From Verrucomicrobiota bacterium (GTDB lineage: Bacteria; Verrucomicrobiota; Verrucomicrobiia; Limisphaerales; JADJPG01): a stretch of 64,000 bases of DNA. Positions within the stretch are counted from its first letter, which is position 1. The number at the start of each line of letters is the position of its first letter. The translations under genes were made by a program, and so were the position numbers. The notes under the pieces were generated by a model. That model searched no databases and had not been told where the DNA came from. It saw only the letters and a list, made by a program, of their open reading frames with translations. Of the stretch, positions 16,605-24,505 are shown piece after piece. The DNA is taken from positions 1-64,000 of the forward strand of contig JADJPG010000034.1 in the NCBI GenBank assembly GCA_016713365.1, read 5' to 3'.

Positions 16605-18353
16605 TCACGCCGCTTTCAGCCGGCGCAGTTCCCCGCGCACCAGTTCCACCAGCGGCTTGATCGTCTGCGCCGTGAACTCCAGTCGCGCACCTGCGGCTTG
16701 AAACAACTCCGGCAACGGACGCGAGCCACCCAAGGCCAGTCCCGCCTGGTAATCGCGCAGCGCCTTCGCCTTGTCGCGACGTGAATTCGCCCACACCTGC
16801 AACGCGCCGAGCTGAGCGATGCCGTATTCGACGTAGTAGAACGGGTAGAGGAAAATGTGCAGCTGCCGGTGCCATAGATTCGCGCGCGTCGCTTCGTAAC
16901 CGCTCCAATCCACTGTGCCACCGAAGCGCTTCATCAAGTCCAGCCACGCCGCCGTTCGCTCCGCGCGCGTGTGACCCGGATGCGTGTAGATCCAATGCTG
17001 GAACGCATCCACCGTCGCCATCCACGGGAAGAACTTCACGATGCCTTCGAGATGCGTGATGCGCGCGCGGTTCGCGTCCGCTGGCGCATAGAACTCTTCG
17101 AGGAATTCGTTCCCGAGCAACTCCATGCTCATGCTCGCCACTTCGCAGAACTCAATCGGCGCATGGCGATATGGGTAGATCGATTCGTTCCGCGTCGCGA
17201 GCGCGTGGAAGGCGTGCCCCGCCTCGTGCAACATCGTCTCCACATCGCGCTGCAGACCGACCGCGTTCATGAAGATGAACGGCAGGCGCGACTCGTTCAG
17301 CGTCGATTGATAACCGCCCGGCGCCTTGCCCTTGCGATTGTCGAGATCGAGCAGACGCAAGTCCTGCATCTTCTGGAAGCCCGCCGCGAGTCCGACATCG
17401 AGCTTGTTGAAAATGTTCTGCGTGCGACTGACCATCTGCCCCACATCCGAGAACGGCTTCAGCGGTCCGCGATTCAGCGGATCGACGTCCATGTCCCACG
17501 GACGCAACGACGGCAATTGCAACAGCTGGCGACGCGCCTCCTGAATCTCCCGCACCACCGGCATGATCTCCGATTCCACCGCCGCATGAAACGCGAGGCA
17601 ATCGTCCGGCGTATAATCAAAACGTCCGCGTGAACGGAACGCGTAATCGCGGTAATTCGCAAAGCCCGCGTTCGCCGCAATCTTCTCGCGCAGCTTCACC
17701 ATCTGGTCGAACTGCCCCTCGAACTTCTCCGCCTCCCGCAAGCGCCGCTTCGCCACCAGCTCCCACGCCTCCTGACGCAATGCGCGATCCGGATCCTCCA
17801 GATGCTTCGCCATCTGCGGCAACGTCCGCTCCTCGCCACGGAACGTCACCGTGAGCGAGCCGGACAATTCCTGATACTGCTGACCGACCTTCGCCTCCTC
17901 GGTTTCCAGCGGCACATTCTCCTGCCGGAACAACTCGACATGCACCGCGGTATCGCGATCGAACACTTCGTAGCGCGCTTTCGGCAACTGCGCCCGGCAC
18001 GGATGCGCGAGGTAAATCTGGGAAAGCTTGAACTGACGCGGCTTCAGCTCCGGCTCGATCTTCTCCACGTAATCGAGATACGCCTGCTTCGCCTCCGCGT
18101 TGTCCGTGTGACAGCTCATCGCGATGTAACGCTTCGCGGATTCCTCATCCAGCGCCGCGCTCAACTCGCCCCACGCCAGCAGCCACTGCTCAAACTCCGC
18201 CAGCGAACCCGCTTTCGCCGCGCGCGCCTCCAATTGATCAAACAACGGCGCGAGCTGGGACCAATTCCCGAGGTCCGCATCCACCGGCACAAACTCCCGT
18301 GGCGCAAACGGCGGCAACTTTCCAAAAGGCAACAGATTCATAGGCGTGAGCAT
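16605..18353 (-). CDS. M3-family oligoendopeptidase (PepF-like)
   Basis: About 582 residues from the ATG at 18353 (an ATG four codons later is equally possible); the frame extends 65 residues upstream but overlaps the divergent gene and lacks family similarity. The zinc site HEAGH is present in VETMLHEAGHAFHALA, with the third ligand in EFCEVASMSMELLGNEFL. The helical N-terminal half and C-terminal LWHRQLHIFLYPFYYVEYGIAQLGALQ are typical of M3B oligoendopeptidase F, a cytoplasmic enzyme that cuts short peptides. No signal peptide is present. Confidence 0.9.
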   Translation of the reverse strand: MLTPMNLLPFGKLPPFAPREFVPVDADLGNWSQLAPLFDQLEARAAKAGSLAEFEQWLLAWGELSAALDEESAKRYIAMSCHTDNAEAKQAYLDYVEKIEPELKPRQFKLSQIYLAHPCRAQLPKARYEVFDRDTAVHVELFRQENVPLETEEAKVGQQYQELSGSLTVTFRGEERTLPQMAKHLEDPDRALRQEAWELVAKRRLREAEKFEGQFDQMVKLREKIAANAGFANYRDYAFRSRGRFDYTPDDCLAFHAAVESEIMPVVREIQEARRQLLQLPSLRPWDMDVDPLNRGPLKPFSDVGQMVSRTQNIFNKLDVGLAAGFQKMQDLRLLDLDNRKGKAPGGYQSTLNESRLPFIFMNAVGLQRDVETMLHEAGHAFHALATRNESIYPYRHAPIEFCEVASMSMELLGNEFLEEFYAPADANRARITHLEGIVKFFPWMATVDAFQHWIYTHPGHTRAERTAAWLDLMKRFGGTVDWSGYEATRANLWHRQLHIFLYPFYYVEYGIAQLGALQVWANSRRDKAKALRDYQAGLALGGSRPLPELFQAAGARLEFTAQTIKPLVELVRGELRRLKAA

Positions 18354-18468
18354 GATCGGCAGGAAGGGTTCTTCGCAAAAGAAAAAGATCGGGTCCCGCA
18401 CCTCACGGGGCAGACAAACTCGTGAGTGCTGGAAATGATGACCCGCTGCTGCTAAACACTTCCGAAGC

Positions 18469-18996
18469 ATGAAGGCTAGGCGACAAAAAATTCCAGCACT
18501 CCAACGAGCCCGAGAAGAAGCGAGGAGCGGAAACCTCTGGCGAGCCAAGGAAATCCTCTCGGGCCATATCGCCTCTGTGGGTTACTCACCGGAGATATAT
18601 GCAGCCTACGGACGTATCCTGGCCGAAATGCACGATTCCAAGGAAGCCGGGAAGTTTCTATTTCTCTCCGGTCTTGCCACTCAAGAAGAGGAGAGCTTGA
18701 CCGGACTGTTCATTGATAGCGTTCGAGGAAGGCCGTGGCAGCAAGTCCTCTCCTGCTTTCCGCGCACCGCACTAAAAGACGCGCTCACAGATTATCCGGA
18801 GCGAGTCCGCGTCGAACTGAAAGCTCTGGGATATCCAGACGAAATCGGCAAGCAATCGCTAGGGCAACCACCGACATGGCGTAGCAGACTGGGACAAGCC
18901 TTCGCCGCGCTTGTTGGCTTGTGCTTTCTTGCCCTTCTGATCGTGGGATTGGTGCATGGCTTCTACGTGGTCGGCCGCTGGCTCTTCGTCGATTGA
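18469..18996 (+). CDS. Helical repeat protein with C-terminal membrane anchor, DUF6584-like
   Basis: A 175-residue protein. Residues 1-75 form TPR-like helix pairs (ALQRAREEARSGNLWRAKEILSGHI, AAYGRILAEMHDSKEAGKFLFLSGL), a layout resembling the poorly described DUF6584 family. Near the end is one membrane helix (AFAALVGLCFLALLIVGLVHG), leaving a very short tail. The bulk would face the cytoplasm. It diverges from the M3 peptidase gene and is followed after 49 bases by the DJ-1/PfpI gene. Function unknown. Confidence 0.65.
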   Translation: MKARRQKIPALQRAREEARSGNLWRAKEILSGHIASVGYSPEIYAAYGRILAEMHDSKEAGKFLFLSGLATQEEESLTGLFIDSVRGRPWQQVLSCFPRTALKDALTDYPERVRVELKALGYPDEIGKQSLGQPPTWRSRLGQAFAALVGLCFLALLIVGLVHGFYVVGRWLFVD

Positions 18997-19045
18997 TTCC
19001 AGTTTTCAGCTGTGACCTCCGCCCGCTTCTGTTTCAATCGCCGCC

Positions 19046-19567
19046 ATGCAAAAGACGTTGCTCGCGTTCGTGGACGACATCTACGAAGACCTCGAACTCT
19101 GGTATCCGAAGCTTCGGCTGGAGGAAGCCGGCTACTCGACGCGCCTCGCCGCGAAGGAACTTCGCAGCTTCAATGGCAAGCACGGGTATCCCGCGAAGGC
19201 CGACCTGGTGCTCGACGACGCCCGCTCGACCGACTTCGCCGGGTTGCTGATTCCCGGCGGCTTCATGCCGGACAAGCTGCGCCGCGACGCCAAGGTGCTT
19301 TCGCTCACGCGCGAGTTCCACGAGCAAGGCAAACTCGTCGCGTTCATCTGTCACGGCGGCTGGATTCCCATCTCCGCGAAGATCCTCAAGGGCCGACGCG
19401 TCACTGGCTCACGTGGCATCAAGGATGATTTGGAGAACGCCGGTGGCATCTGGGTGGATGAACCCGTCGTGGTCGATGGCAACCTCGTCTCCAGCCGAAC
19501 GCCGCTGGACCTCGCGCCATTCGCGAAGGCGATGGTGGACTTTCTTCACACCCAAGCCCGCGCCTGA
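19046..19567 (+). CDS. DJ-1/PfpI-family protein (type 1 glutamine amidotransferase-like)
   Basis: A 173-residue protein with the PfpI/DJ-1 fold. Key parts are the N-terminal acidic loop FVDDIYEDLELWYPKLRLEEAG, LLIPGGFMPDKLR, the nucleophile elbow AFICHGGW (Cys near residue 102) and the C-terminal DGNLVSSRTPLDLAPFAKAMVDFL. Members act as deglycases, glyoxalases, proteases or stress proteins; the activity cannot be told. FICHGGW is slightly unlike the more usual AICHGPW. It ends just before a long palindromic repeat. Confidence 0.85.
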   Translation: MQKTLLAFVDDIYEDLELWYPKLRLEEAGYSTRLAAKELRSFNGKHGYPAKADLVLDDARSTDFAGLLIPGGFMPDKLRRDAKVLSLTREFHEQGKLVAFICHGGWIPISAKILKGRRVTGSRGIKDDLENAGGIWVDEPVVVDGNLVSSRTPLDLAPFAKAMVDFLHTQARA

Positions 19568-19570
19568 TTT

Positions 19571-19719
19571 TTAACCACGGATGGACACTGATGCACACGG
19601 ATTCAAAGGCAGAGCTGGACACGAATTACACGAATCTTCACGAATCAGATTCTGCATTCGTGCAAATTTGTGAAATTCGTGTCTCGCATCCGTGTTTATC
19701 TGTGTCCATCCGTGGTTCT
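19571..19719. repeat. Long palindromic intergenic repeat
   Basis: A 149-base imperfect palindrome. The outer arms AACCACGGATGGACACTGAT... (19573-19602) and ATCCGTGTTTATCTGTGTCC... (19688-19717) match in inverted orientation at 27 of 30 positions. Inner arms built on CACGAAT/ATTCGTG (about 19618-19682) continue the hairpin. This ACCACGGATGGACAC motif is, from memory, a common dispersed intergenic repeat of Verrucomicrobia and Planctomycetes. It directly abuts the ABC exporter start, so its hairpin could affect that gene's leader. Confidence 0.75.
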
Positions 19720-19733
19720 TAGTTTTTAACAAA

Positions 19734-21560
19734 ATGTCTCGTCACACTCATCTCTCCGGCACGCCAGACCCCACCCTCTCCGCCAAGTCGCGCAGCACGT
19801 GGGAAATCGTCCGGCGCGTCTCCGTTTACCTGAAGCCCTACAAATGGATGGCGCTCGCCACCATGCTCTGCGCGATTCTCTCGACGCTCTGCGGCTTCGC
19901 GTTTCCGCGGCTCACGCAGTTCATCATCGACGATGTCATCGCCGGCGGCCGACCGGACTTGATGACGCCCGTGATGCTCGCTCTGCTAGGCGCGTTCCTG
20001 CTGCGCGATCTCTTCAACAGCATCCGCATCCGCGTGAACAACATCTTCGAGCAAAATGTCATCTACGACATGCGCCGCGAAGTCTTCGCGCGCCTGCAAC
20101 GCCTCCCGGTGAATTACTTCGACCAGCGCGCCTCGGGCGATCTCATGACGCGCGTGATTGAAGACGTGAACTCCGTTGAACGCGTGCTCATCGATGGCAC
20201 CGAGCAAGGCACCGTCGCGCTGCTCAGCATCTTTGGCGTGCTCGGATTTCTCCTCTGGCAAAACGCCGCGCTCGCCGGCATCGCGCTCATTCCCCTGCCC
20301 ATCCTCGCGGGCGGCGCGCTCTGGTACACCCTCACCGCGCACACGCGTTACCGCGCGCAACGCCAGGCTTCCAGCGCCATGAACGCGCTGCTCATGGACA
20401 ATCTCCAGGGCGTCCGCCAGATCAAAGCCTACGGCCAGCAAACGCACGAAGACGCGCGCTTCGCCAGTCGCGCGGATGACTTGCGCAAGGGAACGCTCGG
20501 CGTCATGCGTGTGTGGGCGAATTACTCCCCCGCGATGAGCTTCGCCGCGGCATTGGGCAGCGGACTCGTCCTCTGGTTCGGCGGCAAGATGGTCATCGCC
20601 GGCACCATGAAGCTCGGCGAACTCGTCGGCTTCCTGTTTTTCCTCACGCTCTTCTACGAACCGATTGGTCGCCTGCACGGCTTGAACCAAATGCTCCAAG
20701 CCGCGCGCGCCGCCGGCGAACGCGTGTTCGACATCCTCGACGCCACCACGGAATCCGCCAGCGCCCGCCGCACCGAAAGCCTGCGCCTGCCTATCCACGG
20801 CGAAGTTGTTTATGAGAACGTCCAGTTCGGCTACGGCCCGGAACGCGTGGTGTTGCGCGACATTTCGCTGCACGCCAAGCCCGGGCAGATGATCGCGCTT
20901 GTCGGGCCGACCGGTGCCGGCAAGTCCACGTTGGTCAATCTCCTCCCTGCGTTCTACGAAGCCACCGGCGGCCGCATCACCATCGACGGACAGGACATCA
21001 GCCGCGCGTCGCTCGAATCCCTGCGCACGAACATCAGCGTCGTGAGCCAGGAACCGTTCCTCTTCAACGGCACCGTGCGCGAGAACATCCTCTACGGCAA
21101 ACTCGACGCCACCGAAGCCGAACTCATCGCCGCCGCCAAAGCCGCGAACTGCCACGACTTCATCACACGCCTGTCCGAGGGATACGATTCCCGCGTGGGC
21201 GAACGCGGCGTGAAACTGAGCGTCGGCGAGAAACAACGCGTCAGCATCGCCCGTGCGCTGTTGAAGAGCGCGCCACTACTCATCCTCGACGAAGCCACCG
21301 CCAGCGTGGACACCGCCACCGAGCGACTGATCCAGGAAGCGCTCGAACGCCTGATGGCCGGCCGCACCAGCTTCGTCATCGCGCACCGCCTCAGCACCAT
21401 TCGCAACGCGGACCAGATACTCGTCCTACGCGCCGGACAAATCATCGAGCGCGGCACGCACGACGAACTGCTCGCCCTCGACGGCCTCTACGCCCGCCTC
21501 GCGCGCATCCAGAACACGACGTTCATCGAGGAAAGTTTCGAGAAGCTGACGGAGGCGTGA
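19734..21560 (+). CDS. ABC exporter with fused membrane and ATPase domains (MsbA-like)
   Basis: A 608-residue half-transporter from the ATG at 19734; the 14 upstream codons fall in the palindromic repeat. The membrane domain (about 25-320) has six helices with the coupling-region signature NYFDQRASGDLMTRVIEDVNSVE, typical of lipid A / multidrug exporters. The ATPase domain has Walker A GPTGAGKST, Q-loop VVSQEPFLF, signature LSVGEKQR, Walker B LLILDEATASVD and the switch IAHRLST. The signature reads SVGEK rather than SGGQ, a variant I have seen in related phyla. Substrate unknown; lipid or peptide flipping is plausible. Confidence 0.9.
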   Translation: MSRHTHLSGTPDPTLSAKSRSTWEIVRRVSVYLKPYKWMALATMLCAILSTLCGFAFPRLTQFIIDDVIAGGRPDLMTPVMLALLGAFLLRDLFNSIRIRVNNIFEQNVIYDMRREVFARLQRLPVNYFDQRASGDLMTRVIEDVNSVERVLIDGTEQGTVALLSIFGVLGFLLWQNAALAGIALIPLPILAGGALWYTLTAHTRYRAQRQASSAMNALLMDNLQGVRQIKAYGQQTHEDARFASRADDLRKGTLGVMRVWANYSPAMSFAAALGSGLVLWFGGKMVIAGTMKLGELVGFLFFLTLFYEPIGRLHGLNQMLQAARAAGERVFDILDATTESASARRTESLRLPIHGEVVYENVQFGYGPERVVLRDISLHAKPGQMIALVGPTGAGKSTLVNLLPAFYEATGGRITIDGQDISRASLESLRTNISVVSQEPFLFNGTVRENILYGKLDATEAELIAAAKAANCHDFITRLSEGYDSRVGERGVKLSVGEKQRVSIARALLKSAPLLILDEATASVDTATERLIQEALERLMAGRTSFVIAHRLSTIRNADQILVLRAGQIIERGTHDELLALDGLYARLARIQNTTFIEESFEKLTEA

Positions 21561-21587
21561 GGCGACGGCTGGAAGAATTTTCCTGTA

Positions 21588-21670
21588 GGAGTCGAGGTGA
21601 CGAGACTCTGATAATTTGAGGAACGAAGCGGATGGCGCGGAAAGGAATTGAGTCTCGTCACCTCGACTCC
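21588..21670. repeat. REP-like element with perfect 21-bp inverted arms
   Basis: GGAGTCGAGGTGACGAGACTC at 21588-21608 is matched exactly in inverted form at 21650-21670, with a 41-base centre. It sits right behind the ABC exporter stop codon. Perfect arms of this length suggest a recent mobile palindrome (REP/MITE-like) or a selected transcript end; there is no T-run after it. Confidence 0.75.
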
Positions 21671-21719
21671 GACCAAGGCAAGACTTGCAACAAGTCTGGG
21701 AAGGGAATCGGACTCCGGC

Positions 21720-21986
21720 CTAGATGTGGGTTACTCTTTGGTTCCGCAGTTTATCTGGGAACTGAACCAGAAACACCCTTGCTAGCAAACCAGACCCGAT
21801 ACCGACCGCCACAGCAATAATCTTCCCGACCGTTGTCTGCGTTGTGGTCTGGTAATCGCCGATCCACATTTTTAACGAATGAGCGTCCAAAAACAACGCC
21901 TCGAAGATACCGATAGCCGATATCCAGACGACAGAAGCGAAGATGCATCCTATGGCAACGGAGAGAAAACAGAGTAATTTTTTCAT
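21720..21986 (-). CDS. Small hypothetical membrane protein
   Basis: An 88-residue protein from the ATG at 21986 (MKKLLCFLSVAIGCIFASVV...). It has two hydrophobic helices, one at the N-terminus (about 3-26) and one near 54-72, separated by a polar loop. The gene is less GC-rich than its neighbours and lies inside a repeat-rich, gene-poor stretch, which may indicate acquired DNA. No homologous family recognised; the ribosome site is weak (AAGAAG), so the gene is not certain. Confidence 0.45.
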   Translation of the reverse strand: MKKLLCFLSVAIGCIFASVVWISAIGIFEALFLDAHSLKMWIGDYQTTTQTTVGKIIAVAVGIGSGLLARVFLVQFPDKLRNQRVTHI

Positions 21987-22019
21987 AACTTCTTGTTCGC
22001 CGGGTGTTGCTTGCTGCAT

Positions 22020-22393
22020 TTGAGTGTAGCGGGGTGCCCCAACCAGTCAATCCTACCCCCGCCACCGACGGACTTCGTAGCCGCCGAGTTGACGAGGCGG
22101 ATTCCCGATTATTCGCCTCAATCGTTCCTGTGGAATCTTGCCAGTTCCATTAAACCATTACGTACCCAGTCAGTCGAGAATACGTAACGGTACGCATAGC
22201 GAAGAGAATGCACGTCAAGCAATCTATCAGCGTTAGGTTGGTGCTGTGGTAGGCACCATGGTTCTTTGGTTTTTGATTCGGGCGGCAGAACGTTTCTTCA
22301 GCGGGGTTCCCCAACCCCCACCTCCTTGGCGTCTGCGCCCGAATCATTTTTTTGTACCGATTCAGGCCACCAAGGTTGCGTTCCCTCCCCCAC
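22020..22393. other. Gene-poor stretch with repeats
   Basis: No convincing gene. It contains GACTTCGTAGCCGCCGAGTTGACGAGGCGGATT-type sequence (about 22070-22105), with a small GAGGCGGAT / ATTCGCCTC inverted pair. A larger inverted repeat is listed separately at 22275-22345. Short open frames here lack codon bias and family similarity. Confidence 0.4.
22275..22345. repeat. Inverted repeat in gene-poor region
   Basis: GATTCGGGCGGCAGA (22275-22289) pairs with TCTGCGCCCGAATC (22332-22345), perfect except for one bulged base. Runs of T flank both outer ends (GTTTTTGATTC and GAATCATTTTTTT). This layout resembles a short palindromic mobile element; it could also act as a terminator in either direction. 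Confidence 0.5.
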
Positions 22394-23287
22394 CTACAAG
22401 CTTAGGTGCCCGAGCGCCAGCAGTCCGTAGTAGGTGTATTCGCAGTCGAGAGAGTCATCCCCCCAGTGGCCGTGGAATCCGCCCTCGTTCGTCCAGAGCG
22501 TGTCAATGAAGTCGAGGCACGACTCCTTGATCGTCGAGAAATCCCTCTCTAATCCCGCCAGCGCATGCAGGGCCGTGGCCGTGGAAAGCAAATCCGGAAT
22601 CGGCGCACCCGGCGCGGCGACGAAGCCGCCTTCGCGATGGGCCGCACGGAGAAGCCAGTCGCCCACCGCCGGCCCCACCGGCATTCCCAGTCGAAGGAGT
22701 AAGGTCACCATCGCCGCCGTGGAATTCGTCGCGCCCGCCTTCAGGCCGCGTTCGTTCGCCCAGGCGCCATCCTGGGTTTCGAGAAACTTCAGGCTTTGCA
22801 CGAGCCTAAGCCCGTCTGGCATCGGCCGACCGAGGTCTTGATACGCCGCTCCGCCGAGGAATCCGCCATACGCAGTCCCGAACTGGCTTCCTGCGATGAC
22901 GTTGAAACCGCCGTCTGATGCGCGAAACGTCTCCAATCGCGCCGTGACCGAATCCGCCCACTCAGCGCCGCGTCCGGCGAGTTGTTCAGCCCCCAGCGCC
23001 GCCCAGCAGCGCACGAGACAGCAGAGATGCACGAAGTCCAGGGTTTCGCCCGCCCGGAAGCTCTGGAGATAGGGAACGAGCCTCTCCACTGGCAACGGCG
23101 CCTGCAACGCGAGCAATCCTTCCAGGCCAAACACCGTGTAGTATAAATCGCTGCCACCGCAACGATCCTTGAACCCGCCATCGGCATTCTGCTGACGAAG
23201 GAGAAAGTCGCGGACGAGGTCCGCTGAATCGCCCAAGAGCTTCGGAGCCAGGCGGGCCACCTGCAACATTTCGAGACGCAAACTCAC
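22394..23287 (-). CDS. Prenyltransferase / squalene-cyclase-like alpha-alpha barrel protein
   Basis: About 297 residues from a GTG at 23287; an in-frame ATG lies six codons later and the frame continues upstream to a TTG. It shows repeated QxDGGF-type motifs of the prenyltransferase beta-subunit / terpene cyclase fold: QQNADGGFKDR, FRASDGGFNVI, LETQDGAWANE, AAHREGGFVAA and TNEGGFHGHWG. The final DCEYTYYGLLALGHL matches the zinc-site region of protein prenyltransferase beta subunits, and the LDFVHLCCLVRC stretch supplies cysteines. It may be a terpenoid or protein-modifying enzyme, or a degenerate relative; bacterial members are uncharacterised. Confidence 0.7.
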   Translation of the reverse strand: MSLRLEMLQVARLAPKLLGDSADLVRDFLLRQQNADGGFKDRCGGSDLYYTVFGLEGLLALQAPLPVERLVPYLQSFRAGETLDFVHLCCLVRCWAALGAEQLAGRGAEWADSVTARLETFRASDGGFNVIAGSQFGTAYGGFLGGAAYQDLGRPMPDGLRLVQSLKFLETQDGAWANERGLKAGATNSTAAMVTLLLRLGMPVGPAVGDWLLRAAHREGGFVAAPGAPIPDLLSTATALHALAGLERDFSTIKESCLDFIDTLWTNEGGFHGHWGDDSLDCEYTYYGLLALGHLSL

Positions 23288-23425
23288 GCGCGGAGTTATC
23301 TCGATTCCCCTCCGACAGGGCGAGCGGTATTTCCAGGGACCGCTGGCTTTTGGAAATTTCCGGGCCAGCACCAAGATTTTTTCGTGACAACGTTCTCCCG
23401 GTGCTTATATTCGCCGTCCCTTGAC

Positions 23426-23500
23426 GACCCTATCGTCTAGCGGTTAGGACACTGCCCTTTCACGGCAGCGGCTCGGGTTCGATTCCCGATAGGGTCGCCA
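23426..23500 (+). tRNA. tRNA-Glu (UUC anticodon)
   Basis: A 75-base tRNA with a perfect 7-bp acceptor stem (GACCCTA/TAGGGTC), D arm with AGCGGTTAGGA, anticodon stem CTGCC/GGCAG with loop CTTTCAC giving anticodon TTC, T arm CTCGG-GTTCGAT-TCCCGAT region, discriminator G and an encoded CCA end. All parts fit bacterial tRNA-Glu. Confidence 0.97.
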
Positions 23501-23616
23501 TCTTCCTCCAAAACCACCAAGTCAGGGGATTTCTGCACTCACTCCAGCCTCTCGCCAAAGGCGATTTGAACGGGAAATGGAGAAGAAAGGAACAGCCGGA
23601 CGCCGTTGCGCGACCG

Positions 23617-24459
23617 CTACTTCCGCTTCGGTTTGAAAACATCCACGGCGACCGGCTGGTTAAACTTCAGTCCGGTGAGCACCGCGTCGCCTGTCGTCGT
23701 TCCTTTGCGAAACGCGACCAAGGTGGGCAGCCCATCGCGATGCACACGAACTCCGATCGCACTGTCGCTCTCGAGCATCTTGAAGGCGAGACTGCGCTTG
23801 GCGCTTCCAGAATGGGCGACGAGGATCGCCATCTGATAAACCGTCGACGTTCCCGAGGCGATCGAGAAAGCAACACACGACGGCTCGCCAGCATTCGCCG
23901 CAAGCTTTGCGCTTGGAGAACTGAAAAAGCGCGCCGTCACTCCCGCCATCCCGGATTGCATGCTCCATTCGTCGCGCGCGGAGTCATGAGTGGGTGCGCC
24001 GGCAAACCAGTATCGGCGTTCGACGGCCAACTCGGGCTGGGGCAACGAAATCTCGTCCATTACCACCATCAAATCCGGCTCAACGCACACGACGCTTCGC
24101 TCGATGAATTGGATCGCTGCGTCTCCCACTACCGGCAGTTTGAATTGTACGAACTGCCAGTCATTGCTCACCAACGTTGGACTGATTGCAGTCCATTCTC
24201 CGGTTCTGACAACCACCCCATCCACCCGATATTCCGCCCCGACGCCGCCCAGCAGCGCCTCACCGCCTGCAGAAAACCTCAACGCCTCGCCGGGCATTGC
24301 CGGCGACAACAGCCGCATGCTGCCGGTGCGATTGGTGACCACGTTCTCCTGCGCGCGCCGGGCGGGCTCGGTCGCAGAACCGGCGGAGTCTCCACGGAGG
24401 GCGCACGACGGGACCACAAGCGTCACCGCAACCGACAGGCACAATGCGAAGCGTTTCAT
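23617..24459 (-). CDS. Hypothetical secreted beta-rich protein, possible lipoprotein
   Basis: A 280-residue protein with an N-terminal export signal (MKRFALCLSVAVTLVVPSC), where the cysteine could be a lipobox variant. The remainder is predicted mainly beta, with SNDWQFVQFKLPV, EPDLMVVMDEISLP and VERRYWFAGAPTHD; the last two resemble the C-terminal beta-sandwich of heparinase II/III-like enzymes but no catalytic domain is attached. It starts 14 bases after the restored end of the TonB-dependent receptor, so it is probably the last gene of the exbB-exbD-receptor operon and may assist that receptor at the outer membrane (inference). Confidence 0.65.
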   Translation of the reverse strand: MKRFALCLSVAVTLVVPSCALRGDSAGSATEPARRAQENVVTNRTGSMRLLSPAMPGEALRFSAGGEALLGGVGAEYRVDGVVVRTGEWTAISPTLVSNDWQFVQFKLPVVGDAAIQFIERSVVCVEPDLMVVMDEISLPQPELAVERRYWFAGAPTHDSARDEWSMQSGMAGVTARFFSSPSAKLAANAGEPSCVAFSIASGTSTVYQMAILVAHSGSAKRSLAFKMLESDSAIGVRVHRDGLPTLVAFRKGTTTGDAVLTGLKFNQPVAVDVFKPKRK

Positions 24460-24505
24460 ACACCGATTTGGAACTAGAACTCGTAGCTTAGAGACGCGCC
24501 AAAGC

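Noticed and set aside
19571..21670. CRISPR array or insertion sequence around the ABC exporter
   Set aside because: The repeats are palindromes present once each locally, with no regular spacers and no transposase gene.
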